DNA from: Caulobacter sp.
GTDB lineage: Bacteria > Pseudomonadota > Alphaproteobacteria > Caulobacterales > Caulobacteraceae
Direction: 5' to 3'
Length of the DNA stretch: 64,000 nucleotides
Assembly: GCA_021741355.1 (NCBI GenBank)
Contig: JAIOXZ010000020.1
Span: 1 to 64,000, forward strand
The notes beneath the pieces were generated by a model. It made no database searches. It saw only the letters and a list, made by a program, of their open reading frames with translations, and was not told where the DNA came from. A program made the position numbers and the translations under genes. Below are positions 8,249 to 17,558 of the stretch, piece by piece. Numbering within the stretch: the stretch's first letter is position 1; every line of letters begins with the position of its first letter.

Positions 8249-8356
8249 GGTCTCTCTCCCTGTTGCGCCAATGATGAGGGGGCGCCCCATGGGAAGACAA
8301 GCGCGAGGGTCCGCATTGACGTCAGGGATTTGAGTCCGGCGGTCCGTCGACCCGAG

Positions 8357-8380
8357 CGTTCCCGCGCAGGCGGGGATCCG
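8357..8380. repeat. Short palindromic repeat remnant
   Basis: TTCCCGCGCAGGCGGGGA forms a short stem-loop in the 145-bp gap between the SDR start and the end of the GST-like gene. It resembles the core of the CATCCCGG palindromes elsewhere in the window. Its position at the 3' end of the GST-like gene would suit a transcription-end role. Confidence 0.4.
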
Positions 8381-8393
8381 GCAACTGGAAATC

Positions 8394-9533
8394 TCAGATC
8401 GGCGCGGTCCAGACTTCCAGCTGATTCACCCGCTCCACCCGGCGGCCTGTCTTCAGCGTCGCCAGATCGGACAGGCCGGTTTCCGACAGCAGCGCATTTA
8501 ATTCAGCAGTGTCGCCGATCGCGTCCTGGACCTTTTGCAGCAGCCAGAGCCGATAGGGCATGACCCCGACCTCGATGGTTTCGCCGCGCCAGTCGAAGGC
8601 CACCCGGCCGATCACCCGCTCGGAACTGCGGGCCAGGCCGCTGGTCCCGGGCTCCAGATCCGGCCGCTCCGCCAGCCAGGCGTTGGCGAAGCCGACATAG
8701 GCGCGGACCTCCGGCAGATAGTCCTCGGCCACGAACCGCAGCAGCGCCCTCAGCGTGTCCGGCACGCCGTCATCGGGGAACAGGTCGGGAGCAGGGTAGC
8801 CGTACTCGCCGCTGTCGAGGTCGGCGGCGTTCATCCGCTCGACCCAGCGCCAGACCCTGTGCGCCTTGCGCTTCATCAGATCCGCCGGATACGGATCCCG
8901 GCCCAGGTGGGCGTACAGCGGCGCGATCAGGCCGTAGTCGCCGATGGTCGGTCGCCCGCCCAGCAGGTACGGCGAATGGGCCAGATGGGCGTCGAACAGG
9001 GCGAGGAATTCCTCGTAGGCCGCCTCGACCAGCGGGATCGACGCCTCGTTGACGCCGAAGGAGGCCATGGCCTTGCGCATGCGCTGGGCGGCGAACTGGA
9101 ACACCCCGGCCCCTTCGGACGGGTCCGCGCCCGGAGTCGCCAGACCGGCGGCGAAGTCGAGGCCGACGAAGGGCAGGTTCACCGCATCGAAATTCCAGCG
9201 GTAGTGCATCGCGGGGCGCAGCAGGCCCTCCCCGCCGAACAGTTCGAAGATCTGCCCGATCAGGCGGTGGCGCGGTGTCTGGGGAAACGTCGGCCAGCGG
9301 GCGAGGCCATCGGCCTCCATCCGCTCGATGATCGCCGACCCGTCCTGGGTCAGTTCGCCGTCGTTCGCCTCCAGCACCGGGATGATCCAGCGGCCGATCT
9401 TCGGGACGACTTCTTCGCGAAAGCGCGGCTCGCCGGCGGCGCGGTTCTCGAACGGCACGCCGTTCTTGATCAGCCAACTGCGGGCCTTGGCGGTGTAGAG
9501 CGACCCCGGCGTGCCGTAGAGTCTGTAGGTCAT
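8394..9533 (-). CDS. Glutathione S-transferase fold protein (extended, 379 aa)
   Basis: The N-terminus MTYRLYGTPGSLYTAKARSW has the thioredoxin-like GST domain, with PVLEANDGELTQDGSAIIER providing the conserved cis-Pro and Asp-Ser segment. The helical C-terminal domain includes HLAHSPYLLGGRPTIGDYGLI, the typical GST C-domain signature. At 379 residues it is much longer than a normal GST (about 200-220); the extra roughly 140 C-terminal residues form a separate unidentified region ending VERVNQLEVWTAPI. It is divergent from the aldehyde dehydrogenase gene. The substrate is unknown. Confidence 0.8.
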   Translation of the reverse strand: MTYRLYGTPGSLYTAKARSWLIKNGVPFENRAAGEPRFREEVVPKIGRWIIPVLEANDGELTQDGSAIIERMEADGLARWPTFPQTPRHRLIGQIFELFGGEGLLRPAMHYRWNFDAVNLPFVGLDFAAGLATPGADPSEGAGVFQFAAQRMRKAMASFGVNEASIPLVEAAYEEFLALFDAHLAHSPYLLGGRPTIGDYGLIAPLYAHLGRDPYPADLMKRKAHRVWRWVERMNAADLDSGEYGYPAPDLFPDDGVPDTLRALLRFVAEDYLPEVRAYVGFANAWLAERPDLEPGTSGLARSSERVIGRVAFDWRGETIEVGVMPYRLWLLQKVQDAIGDTAELNALLSETGLSDLATLKTGRRVERVNQLEVWTAPI

Positions 9534-9654
9534 GGCCGTTCCCCCGTGCGCGGCCCGACTATCTGCATGGGCCGTGTCAATTGATCAAGCGCGCCGCACT
9601 TGGCTGACCGAGGGTCAGGGAGTCATTGTGCAGGCAACGAACAGGGAGCGAGCC

Positions 9655-11082
9655 ATGTCCAGCGAGACAACCACCTACACCATGACCATCGGCGGCAAGG
9701 GCGTCGCCGGCGCCGGCCGGTTCGATGTGCTGAACCCGGCCAACGAGACGGTCATCGGTCAGGCGCCGGACTGTTCGCGCGAGCAGCTGGACGAGGCCGT
9801 GGCCGCCGCCCGCGCCGCCTTCCCCGCCTGGCGCGCCACGCCGATCGCCAAGCGCCGCGAGGCCCTGCTGGCGATCGCCGGGGTGCTGGCCGGCAACGTC
9901 GAGGAGCTCAAGCGCCTGCTGACCGCCGAACAGGGCAAGCCGCACGCCGACGCCATGGGCGATGTACTCGGCGGCGCCTACTGGTGCCAGGCCACCTCCA
10001 CCCTCGATCTGCCGGTGACCGTCGTCGAGGACACGGCCGAGCGCCGCGGCGAGACCCGTCATGTGCCGATCGGCGTCGTCGGCGCCATCGCGCCGTGGAA
10101 TTTCCCGATCATCCTGGCGATGTTCAAGGTCGCCCCGGCCCTGCTGGCCGGCAACACGGTGATCCTGAAGCCCTCGCCGTTCACGCCCCTGACCACCCTG
10201 CGCATCGGCGAGTTGCTGCGTGGCGTGCTGCCCGACGGCGTGCTGAACATCGTCACCGGCGGCGACGACCTCGGCCCCTGGATCACCAGCCATCCGGGCA
10301 TCGACAAGGTCAGCTTCACCGGCTCGACCCAGACCGGCCGCAAGGTGATGCAGTCGGCCGCCGCGACCCTGAAACGGATCACGCTGGAGCTCGGCGGCAA
10401 CGATGCTGCCATCGTCATGCCCGACGTCGACGTCGAGAAGGTCGCCGAGCAGCTGTTCTGGGCCGCCTTCAAGAACACCGGCCAGATCTGCATCGCGACC
10501 AAGCGGATGTACGTTCACAAGGACGTCTACGAGCCGCTCAAGGACGCGCTGGTCGCCTACGCCGCAACCGTGAAGATGGGCGACGGGGCCGAGCAGGGCA
10601 CCCAGATGGGCCCGATCCAGAACAAGCTGCAGTACCAGCGGGTGCTGGACCTGATCGCCGACGCCAAGGCCAATGGCTACACGTTCCTGATCGGCGGCGA
10701 GACATCCGAGGCGCCGGGCTATTTCGTGCCGGTGACGATCATCGACAACCCGCCGGAAAACTCGCGCATCGTGCAGGAAGAGCAGTTCGGCCCGGTCCTG
10801 CCGCTGCTGAAGTGGGACAACCTCGACGACGTCATCGGCAAGGCCAACGCCACGGAATACGGCCTCGGCGGCTCGATCTGGTCCTCGGACGAGGACAAGG
10901 CGCTGGAACTGGCCGAGCGGCTCGCCACCGGCACCGTCTGGATCAACGAGAGCCAGCACCTGTCGCCGCTGGCGGCCTTCGGCGGCCAGAAGCAGTCGGG
11001 GCTCGGCGTCGAGGGCGCGCTGGAAGGCCTGCTCGAATACACCAACACCCAGACGGTGTTCCTGAAGAAGGCCGCCGCCTGA
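9655..11082 (+). CDS. NAD(P)-dependent aldehyde dehydrogenase
   Basis: I start at the ATG at 9655 (MSSETTTYTMTIGGKGVAGA, 475 aa), preceded by ACAGGGAGCGAGCC. The ALDH hallmarks are all present: APWNFPIIL, LKPSPFTPLTTLRIGELL, the catalytic Glu in ITLELGGNDAAIV, and the catalytic Cys in FKNTGQICIATKRMY. The C-terminal FGGQKQSGLGVEGALEGLLE closes the fold. It oxidises an unidentified aldehyde to the acid. Its TGA overlaps the ATG of the crotonase gene, so the two are co-translated and probably serve one catabolic pathway. Confidence 0.92.
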   Translation: MSSETTTYTMTIGGKGVAGAGRFDVLNPANETVIGQAPDCSREQLDEAVAAARAAFPAWRATPIAKRREALLAIAGVLAGNVEELKRLLTAEQGKPHADAMGDVLGGAYWCQATSTLDLPVTVVEDTAERRGETRHVPIGVVGAIAPWNFPIILAMFKVAPALLAGNTVILKPSPFTPLTTLRIGELLRGVLPDGVLNIVTGGDDLGPWITSHPGIDKVSFTGSTQTGRKVMQSAAATLKRITLELGGNDAAIVMPDVDVEKVAEQLFWAAFKNTGQICIATKRMYVHKDVYEPLKDALVAYAATVKMGDGAEQGTQMGPIQNKLQYQRVLDLIADAKANGYTFLIGGETSEAPGYFVPVTIIDNPPENSRIVQEEQFGPVLPLLKWDNLDDVIGKANATEYGLGGSIWSSDEDKALELAERLATGTVWINESQHLSPLAAFGGQKQSGLGVEGALEGLLEYTNTQTVFLKKAAA

Positions 11083-11831
11083 TGAGCGACCTGGTCCTGC
11101 GCGAGGATCGCGGCGCCGCCGCGATCCTGATCCTGAACCGGCCTGACAAGCTGAACTCGCTGAACGTCCCGGTGTTCGAGGCGCTGGAGGGCCATGTCGC
11201 GGCGCTGGAGGACGATCCCGGCAATGCGGCGGTGGTCGTCATCCGCGGCGCGGGCCGCTGCTTCTCCGCCGGCCATGACCTGGGCGACATCGCGGTCGGC
11301 GAGAAGCTGCCCCGGCCGAATTACCAGTCCCATGTGATCGAGCGGCTGGCCAACCTGCCGATGCCGGTGATCAGCGCGGTGCACGGCCACTGCTACACCG
11401 GCGCCCTCGAACTGGCCCTGGCCGGCGACATCATCCTCGCCGCCGAGAGTGCGAAGTTCGCTGACACCCATGCCCGCTGGGCGCTGACGCCGGTCTGGGG
11501 CTTGAGCCAGCGCCTGCCGCGCCGGGTCGGGACCTACAAGGCGCGGGAGATGATGTTCACCTGCCGGACCTATTCAGGACGGGAAGCCGAAGCCATGGGC
11601 CTCGCCAACGCCTGCGTGCCCGACGACGGCTTCGACGCCGCCATCGACGCCTGGGCCGCCGAGATCGCCGCCAACTCGTCCTTCAGCCATGCGGCCAACA
11701 AACGGCTGGTCTGCGAGACCGACGGCCTGCCGATCGCCGCCGGACTGGCCCATGAGGTCTACCACGGCGAAGGGGTCGGCCCGGACATGCGCGACCGCAT
11801 TGCGGCCTTCGCGGCCCGGACGAAGAAGTAG
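11082..11831 (+). CDS. Enoyl-CoA hydratase/isomerase (crotonase) family protein
   Basis: The 249-residue protein has crotonase features: ILNRPDKLNSLNVPVFEAL, the oxyanion-hole segment GRCFSAGHDLGDIA, and GHCYTGALELALAGDIILAA. Of the two catalytic glutamates of hydratases, the first is kept (in ALELALAGD), but the second falls in FADTHARWALTPVWG, where His replaces Glu. The protein may therefore be an isomerase, lyase or hydrolase rather than a simple hydratase. The family lacks a strict rule, so this is an inference. It is co-translated with the aldehyde dehydrogenase. Confidence 0.85.
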   Translation: MSDLVLREDRGAAAILILNRPDKLNSLNVPVFEALEGHVAALEDDPGNAAVVVIRGAGRCFSAGHDLGDIAVGEKLPRPNYQSHVIERLANLPMPVISAVHGHCYTGALELALAGDIILAAESAKFADTHARWALTPVWGLSQRLPRRVGTYKAREMMFTCRTYSGREAEAMGLANACVPDDGFDAAIDAWAAEIAANSSFSHAANKRLVCETDGLPIAAGLAHEVYHGEGVGPDMRDRIAAFAARTKK

Positions 11832-11833
11832 GC

Positions 11834-12247
11834 TCAGCGCTTCTTCGGCTTGTTCTTCTTCGACACGTTCAGGGCCACCGCTGCGCGGATCAGCGCCTTG
11901 AACGCCTCGGCATCGAGGGTCTCGCCGTCATGGATGTCGATGGCGCGGCGGAGATTGCCTTCGAGGCTGGCGTTGAACAGGTCGGTCGGGTCGGGCAACG
12001 ACGCGCCCTTGGCGAAGGTCAGCTTCACGGCCGCCTTGTAGGTCTCCCCGGTGGTCAGGATGCCGTCGTGTTCCCACACCGGCACCCGGCCCCATTTGAC
12101 GGTCTCGACCACCTCCGGATCGGCCTCATGGACAAGCGCCCGGATGCGCGCCAGCGCCTCGCCGCGCCAGTCGCCAAGCGCCGCAATCTTCGCGTCGATC
12201 TGCTCGGAGGCGGAGCCTTCCGCCGGGGTGCTGTCGCTCTTCTTCAA
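11834..12247 (-). CDS. DUF1801 domain protein (first of two)
   Basis: The 137-residue protein has the DUF1801/YdhG-like pattern: ALARIRALVHEADPEVVETV, then KWGRVPVWEHDGI and YKAAVKLTFAKGASL, ending in a Lys-rich tail KKNKPKKR. DUF1801 proteins are small cytoplasmic proteins of unknown function. It converges on the crotonase gene with 2 bp between the stops. A second DUF1801 gene lies 93 bp upstream on the same strand, so the pair is a divergent duplication or a functional set. Confidence 0.8.
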   Translation of the reverse strand: MKKSDSTPAEGSASEQIDAKIAALGDWRGEALARIRALVHEADPEVVETVKWGRVPVWEHDGILTTGETYKAAVKLTFAKGASLPDPTDLFNASLEGNLRRAIDIHDGETLDAEAFKALIRAAVALNVSKKNKPKKR

Positions 12248-12340
12248 GGCGTCTTCCTCATCACTGTCGTCGGCTCGACGCGCGCAGGAGTCGCGGGCAT
12301 CATCGCCGGGTGGACGATCTGTTTCGGCTCAACGGCGCGG

Positions 12341-12808
12341 TCACATCCGTTCTCCGGGCAGATTGGCGGCCTGCTTCACCCAGTCGCTGAACCGGGCCCC
12401 GTCGAGCTGGTCGTCCTCGGCGATGTGGAAGTAGCGGACATCCTTCTGCTTCGATCCCACGGGCGGCATGGGATCGATCGACGCGCCGCGGAAGAAGGCC
12501 ACTTTCACGTAACGGTCGAAGCAATGGAAGCTGAGAAACCAGACGCCGTCCTCGACGCCGTAGAAGGGCGAGTTCCACTTCACCGCCTTGCGCACGTCGG
12601 GAACGGCGGACTCGATCAGCGCGTCCAGGCGGCAGCCCACGTCGCGCTTCCAGTCCGGCATCGCGGCGATGTAGGCCTGCACGGGCGCGTCACCGTAGCC
12701 CTTGGCGATCCGGGGATTGCCGCCAGAGAGCAGCTTCGGCGTGTCGGCGTCGGCCGGCTCGCCCGGGCCAGGCCGGGCGACGCGCGGGGCAGTCGGGGTC
12801 TTGCTCAT
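12341..12808 (-). CDS. DUF1801 domain protein (second of two)
   Basis: The 155-residue protein contains YIAAMPDWKRDVGCRLDALI, VRKAVKWNSPFYGVEDGVWF and YVKVAFFRGASIDPMPPVGS, the DUF1801 pattern with the KW(N/G)xPxY core. A proline-rich N-terminus precedes the domain. It is probably transcribed with the neighbouring DUF1801 gene. Overall similarity between the two is limited to the core, so the duplication, if it is one, is old. No function is assigned to the family. Confidence 0.82.
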   Translation of the reverse strand: MSKTPTAPRVARPGPGEPADADTPKLLSGGNPRIAKGYGDAPVQAYIAAMPDWKRDVGCRLDALIESAVPDVRKAVKWNSPFYGVEDGVWFLSFHCFDRYVKVAFFRGASIDPMPPVGSKQKDVRYFHIAEDDQLDGARFSDWVKQAANLPGERM

Positions 12809-12899
12809 GGGGCCCTCCGGGGACGGCCAACATGATAGCCGCCCCCCTGCGGCGGAAAAGGGCCGACCGCGAGACGCGGCCGACCCTCAAGCCGGGAGC

Positions 12900-15281
12900 C
12901 TAGAACTTCCGACCGAACCTCAGACCCAGGGTGCGGGGCTGGTTCGGCACGGTATAGACCGCGCCGCCGCAGACCGCCTCGGCGCACTGGGCGTAGCGAT
13001 AGAGGCTGGCCCGTTCGTCGGTCAGGTTCTGGACGAAGAACTCGGCGGTCCAGACGTCCCTTTCGACGCCGGCGGTGAAGTCGAACGCGCTCCAGCCGTC
13101 CTGCTTGCCGATGATCGCGCGTTCGACCAGGCGCAGATCCGTCCAGCTGCTGGTCTGGGTGACCATGGCGCCCTGGATGTGGGCGTCGTATTCGCCGACC
13201 GTGAACTGGTAGCGGGCGACCAGGTTGGCCTTGAACCGCGGAGTCACCGGCAACTGCGTGCCCTTGGGCGCCTGCGGCGTGGGGCACTGCGTCACCGGAA
13301 CCCCGGCCGGCGTCGTGAAGCCGCAGTAGTTGGCGGTCAGCTCGGCGTCGGTCCAGGCGGCGCCGGCCGTCACGGTCAGCCCTTCGGTGACCCGCCAGGC
13401 GATATCGGTTTCGACGCCGCGGATGCGGGCCTGGGCGGCATTCTTGATTTCCGTCAGACCGTTGGCGCCGAGGATGGAGAACTGGAAGTCGTCCCAGCGC
13501 TCCTGGTAGATCGCGCCGTTCCACCGCACAGAGCGATTGAACCACATCGTCTTCCATCCGAACTCGTAGTTGGTCAGGAAGTCCGAACCGTACGGCGGCA
13601 GGGTGCCACGACGGTTGATCCCGCCCGGTCGGTAGCCGGTCGACCAGGTGCCGTAGACCATGACGTCTTCGGTCGCGTTCCACGTCAGGTTGACCCTGTG
13701 GGTGAAGCCGCTTTCCTCGGTGGTCTTGTTCAGGTTCGAGCAGGGGCCGTTTGCATAGACCGGCAGGGCCGGATCGCAGGCGCCGACACCGGTGCCCGAG
13801 CTGTAGCCGGTGCCGAAGCCGAAGAAGCCCTTCAGGCCGTTCTCGGACAGGAAGTAGCGGGTCCCGCCGGTCAGGGTCCAGTTCTCGGCGAAGTCCCAGG
13901 CCACCTCGCCGAACAGGGCATAGTCCTTGTCGGTGCGGAACTGTTTGGTCAGCCAAAGCGTGTCGGACCAGCCCGGGACTTCAAGGAAGTCGCCCAGACC
14001 GTCGATCATGTAGCGCTGCTGGATGTCGTGGGTCTGGTTCTGGAAGAAGTAGCCGCCGACGAATCGCAGGGGCAGGTCGCCCGGCGTCGAGATGCGGATT
14101 TCGTGGCTTTCCTTGGTGAACTGGTCCACCGCCTGGATGTACTGGGTCGGCTCGATCGGATCGCCGAGGTCGTCGGTCCAGTAGGACCCGTAGCCGAACA
14201 GGGTGTCGTAGAAGAACGAGTAGTCGGAATAGTCGGACTCGGACTCGATATCGCGCTTCATGTAGGCGCCGGCGTAGACGAAATCGAGGCTGCCAAGCTT
14301 GCCCTGAACCGTCATCGCCGCCTGGTACCAGCGGTCTTCCGTGGTCTCCGGCCGGTAGCGGGCGTTCTGCAGATCGCCCAGCTGCGAGTCGAACGAGAAG
14401 TTGCCGTTGCTGGTCGACTCCTGGACCATCAGCGTCGGCGAAAGGGTCCAGTTCTCGTTCAGGTCGATCTTCAGCGCCACCCGTCCGCCGATCGTGGTGA
14501 CGTCGTTGTAGTCGTCCTCGGCCAGACCGGCATTGGTGATGGTGCCATTGCCGCCGGTCAGCGCCTCGAAGGCGTCCCAGGTCGGATAGGTGCGCGACGT
14601 CAGGACGTTGTCGATGAAGCCGGCGTCGTACTGGTACCAGCCGACGACCCGGGCGGCGGCGGCCTCGGCCAGCGGGATGTTGACGAAGCCCTCGACGCCG
14701 TACCCCATCCCGCCTTCGCTGACGGAATTGGCCTCGACGTCGATAGCGGCTTCGTACTGGCCCAGAACGGGCTTGCGGGAGATCAGGCGGATCGTGCCGG
14801 CCTGCGAGCTGGCGCCGTAGAGGGTGCCCTGGGGTCCGGCCAGCGCCTCGACCCGCTCCATGTCATAGACGTGGATATCCAGGGCGCCGGTGATGGTCGT
14901 GACGGGCTGTTCGTCGAGATAGATGCCGACGCTGGGCAGGGAGCCAGAGTGGTTGCCATCGCCGCCGCTGGCGACGCCGCGCATGTAGACGCTGGAAAAG
15001 CCCGGCGCGGTCGACTGGAACGACACGCTGGGCAGGTATTTCACGTAGTCGTTGAAGTCCGAGACCACGAGGGCCTCGAGCCGCTCGCCGCCGATCGCCT
15101 GGATGCTGACCGGCACGTCCTGCAGGTCTTCCGAGCGCTTCTGGGCGGTGACGATCACCTCGCCCACCGTCGTGTCCTGCGCGAAGGCCGTCGTGACCCC
15201 CGTCAGCATCGTGCTGGCCAGCAGCACAGACGACAGCACCGTCGCCTTGCGCGCAGCCGCGCCTGAAATCATCCGCATCAT
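12900..15281 (-). CDS. TonB-dependent outer-membrane receptor
   Basis: I start at the ATG at 15281, 793 aa, because the tracked extension upstream is not signal-like. The product begins MMRMISGAAARKATVLSSVL with a cleavable signal ending AFAQ, a TonB-box/plug start GEVIVTAQKRSEDLQDVPVS, the plug core YVKYLPSVSF, and a 22-strand barrel ending LGLRFGRKF with C-terminal Phe. It imports an unknown large or scarce substrate through the outer membrane using TonB-ExbBD energy. It lies 124 bp downstream of the TPR-sulfotransferase gene on the same strand, a pairing seen repeatedly in Caulobacterales and sphingomonads, so they are probably one unit. Confidence 0.93.
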   Translation of the reverse strand: MMRMISGAAARKATVLSSVLLASTMLTGVTTAFAQDTTVGEVIVTAQKRSEDLQDVPVSIQAIGGERLEALVVSDFNDYVKYLPSVSFQSTAPGFSSVYMRGVASGGDGNHSGSLPSVGIYLDEQPVTTITGALDIHVYDMERVEALAGPQGTLYGASSQAGTIRLISRKPVLGQYEAAIDVEANSVSEGGMGYGVEGFVNIPLAEAAAARVVGWYQYDAGFIDNVLTSRTYPTWDAFEALTGGNGTITNAGLAEDDYNDVTTIGGRVALKIDLNENWTLSPTLMVQESTSNGNFSFDSQLGDLQNARYRPETTEDRWYQAAMTVQGKLGSLDFVYAGAYMKRDIESESDYSDYSFFYDTLFGYGSYWTDDLGDPIEPTQYIQAVDQFTKESHEIRISTPGDLPLRFVGGYFFQNQTHDIQQRYMIDGLGDFLEVPGWSDTLWLTKQFRTDKDYALFGEVAWDFAENWTLTGGTRYFLSENGLKGFFGFGTGYSSGTGVGACDPALPVYANGPCSNLNKTTEESGFTHRVNLTWNATEDVMVYGTWSTGYRPGGINRRGTLPPYGSDFLTNYEFGWKTMWFNRSVRWNGAIYQERWDDFQFSILGANGLTEIKNAAQARIRGVETDIAWRVTEGLTVTAGAAWTDAELTANYCGFTTPAGVPVTQCPTPQAPKGTQLPVTPRFKANLVARYQFTVGEYDAHIQGAMVTQTSSWTDLRLVERAIIGKQDGWSAFDFTAGVERDVWTAEFFVQNLTDERASLYRYAQCAEAVCGGAVYTVPNQPRTLGLRFGRKF

Positions 15282-15405
15282 GACAAACCGCCCCGTAGAA
15301 AAACCCCGTTCGATGAGGTCATTCCGCGCCGCCCCGCCTGTCAAGCGAAGCGCAGGGAAATCAGCATCGTGAAGCACTGATGCCGCCGTCTGTGGCGACA
15401 ATGCC

Positions 15406-17421
15406 TCAGACTGACCGGTTCCAGGCCTCAAGCGACGGTCCAAGAGCAGTCTTGAGCGGCTCCAGCCACGGCTCGTAGGACCGCCAATGGTCGATGCCGT
15501 CGGTGAAGATCGGCCGGCGCACCTGCTCGGAACTGGCGGTCCTGACCGCCCGGTCGTTCTCGTAGAACTTCAGGCAGGCCGGCTCGAACGGCAGGCCGCA
15601 AGAGTCCAGCAGCCGCCGGACCTGCCGCTCGGGATCGGCGACCATGTCCTCGTAGATCACCCGGTGCACAACACCCGGCAGAACGGCGTCGAAATGGGCC
15701 ATCAGTTCCACATAGTCGGCGTAGTAGCGGCCCAGTTCGGTCAGGTCGTAGGAGAAGGCCTGGCCGCGCGCGAAATGCTGCTTGAAGGCCGAGAAGCAGC
15801 AGCCAAGCGGATGGCGGCGCGCATCGATGATCTTCGCCCGCGGCAGGATCAGGTGGATCAGGCCGACGTGTGCGAAGTTGTTCGGCATCTTGTCGATGAA
15901 GAACGGCCGGCCGAGCTTGCGCTGGATCCGGGTGCGGTCGAGGAACTCCGCGCCCAGCGCCCGGCAGGCCTCGGCGTCGAGGGTCTCCAGCACCTCCGGA
16001 TAGGACGACGGCAGGTCGCGTCGCTGACGTCCGCCGAGGCGTCGGGCGATGGAGATGATGTCCGGCAGCTCCATCGTGCCCTCGACCGCCGAATGGCTCG
16101 ACAGGATCTGTTCGATCAGGGTCGAGCCCGACCGGGGCAGGCCGACGACGAAGACGGGATCGGGCGTCGGATCGCCCCAGTCCCTGCGCGCCGCGAAGAA
16201 GTCGCGCGTCAGGACCGTCTTCGACCGGGCGACGTGCGCGCTTGTGTTGTCGGCGTCATAGTCGATCATCGCCCGGCGCAAGGCCGCCCCGTCCCGATAG
16301 AAGCCGAACGACCGCTCGAACTCGGCGGCGTCCTCCAGCGCCTTGCCGAGCGCGAACTGCAGGTGGAAGCGGTCCTCGTCGGCGATGTCGGCGCGGGCCA
16401 GCTGGGCCTCCATCGTCGCCACGTCGTCATCTGAAAACCGGAAAGTCTTGAGGTTCGCCAGACTCCACCAGGCCTCGCCCAGCTGCGGCGTCAGGGCGAT
16501 GCTGCGACGGTAGGCCTCGATGCAGTCAGCTTGGCGGCCGACGGTCTTTAGCGAATGGCCGTAGCTCATCCAGGCCTTGGGCTGGTCGGGATAGGCCCTG
16601 AGCAGCTCGTCATAGAGCGCGATAGCGCCCTCATAGTCGCCGACCCGGCCGAGCGCCGCGGCCTTGAGGTTGCGATAGCCCGGATGCTGCGGATTGCGCG
16701 CCAGCAGCCAGTCGAGCTGGGCCAGCGACTCCTCCGACCGGTTCAGCCGGTAGAGGATCGTCGCGTGATTGTACCGCGCCTCGACAAAGCCGGGGGCCAG
16801 CTCGACGGCGCGCGCCAGCAGGGTCTCGGCGGTCTCGTTGCGGCCCAGCCGCGCCGCGACCTCGGCCAGCATGCGAATGGCGGCGGCGTTGGTCGGATGC
16901 TTCGCCAGATAGGGCTTCAGCAGACGTTCGGCGACGGCCAGCTGGTTGTCACACAGGGCGACGGCCGCCCGGAGAAGCTCCGGATCTCCCGTGGACGCCC
17001 GGATCTGCTGCGCCCGCGCCTTGTCCGCGCCCGCCTCGTCGCCGGCCAGCACCAGCTGGTCGGCCAGGGCGCCCCAGGCGGCCGTCATGCGGGGGTCGAG
17101 GGCCACCGCGCGGCTGAGCGCGGCCACGGCGGCCCGCCCCAGCCCCAGCTCGGCCAGCGCCAGCCCGGCTTCCTGGTGCACGGGCGGCCAGTTGGGCTCG
17201 GCGCGGATCACCGGCTCCAGCACGGTCAGGGCCGCCTCCGCCCCGCCCTGTCGACGCAGGGCGACCGCGAGAATCAGCGCCGCCTCCGGATGGCCGGGCA
17301 TGACGCGCAGGATCTCGCGCGCCTGGGCCTCCGCCAGGGGCGGGTCCTGGCTCAGCAGTCCGGCGGCGTGGGTGAGCGCCGTGGCCAGCGTGCCGGTGGT
17401 GGGAGAGTCGTCCTGCGTCAT
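15406..17421 (-). CDS. TPR-repeat sulfotransferase
   Basis: The start is the ATG at 17421 (MTQDDSPTTGTLATAL, 671 aa). Residues about 1-390 are TPR repeats, for example AVALDPRMTAAWGALADQLV and AWMSYGHSLKTVGRQADCIE. Residues about 420-671 are a sulfotransferase domain with the PAPS 5'-phosphosulfate loop VVGLPRSGSTLIEQILSS and the later FIDKMPNNFAHVGLI. The family transfers sulfate from PAPS; the acceptor is unknown. There is no signal peptide, so it is probably cytoplasmic. It precedes the TonB receptor gene and is divergent from the urease cluster. Confidence 0.9.
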   Translation of the reverse strand: MTQDDSPTTGTLATALTHAAGLLSQDPPLAEAQAREILRVMPGHPEAALILAVALRRQGGAEAALTVLEPVIRAEPNWPPVHQEAGLALAELGLGRAAVAALSRAVALDPRMTAAWGALADQLVLAGDEAGADKARAQQIRASTGDPELLRAAVALCDNQLAVAERLLKPYLAKHPTNAAAIRMLAEVAARLGRNETAETLLARAVELAPGFVEARYNHATILYRLNRSEESLAQLDWLLARNPQHPGYRNLKAAALGRVGDYEGAIALYDELLRAYPDQPKAWMSYGHSLKTVGRQADCIEAYRRSIALTPQLGEAWWSLANLKTFRFSDDDVATMEAQLARADIADEDRFHLQFALGKALEDAAEFERSFGFYRDGAALRRAMIDYDADNTSAHVARSKTVLTRDFFAARRDWGDPTPDPVFVVGLPRSGSTLIEQILSSHSAVEGTMELPDIISIARRLGGRQRRDLPSSYPEVLETLDAEACRALGAEFLDRTRIQRKLGRPFFIDKMPNNFAHVGLIHLILPRAKIIDARRHPLGCCFSAFKQHFARGQAFSYDLTELGRYYADYVELMAHFDAVLPGVVHRVIYEDMVADPERQVRRLLDSCGLPFEPACLKFYENDRAVRTASSEQVRRPIFTDGIDHWRSYEPWLEPLKTALGPSLEAWNRSV

Positions 17422-17537
17422 GCGAAGGCCAGCCGTGCACAGGTTGCGGCGATCTGTCGACTCCCCCCTGCTGCCCAAAAGACAGGCGCCGCGCTCGCAA
17501 GCCTCGCCGAAGCCGGGCGCCGCTTGCGCTTTGGCGG

Positions 17538-17556
17538 CCGGACCGGGACAGTCCGG
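17538..17556 (+). promoter_or_regulatory. Small hairpin just before the ureD start
   Basis: CCGGAC-CGGGACA-GTCCGG forms a 6-bp perfect stem 2 bp upstream of the ATG of ureD and covers the place where a ribosome-binding site should be. It may limit ureD translation, or the true ureD start may lie further downstream. No operator could be recognised in the 137-bp divergent region. Confidence 0.35.
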
Positions 17557-17558
17557 AC

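Noticed and set aside
6254-8563. 769-aa plus-strand ORF
   Set aside because: Antisense to the acyl-CoA dehydrogenase and SDR genes; Arg/Val/His-rich composition typical of a shadow in high-GC DNA.
12702-15266. 854-aa plus-strand ORF
   Set aside because: Antisense to the TonB receptor; no domain and shadow-like composition.
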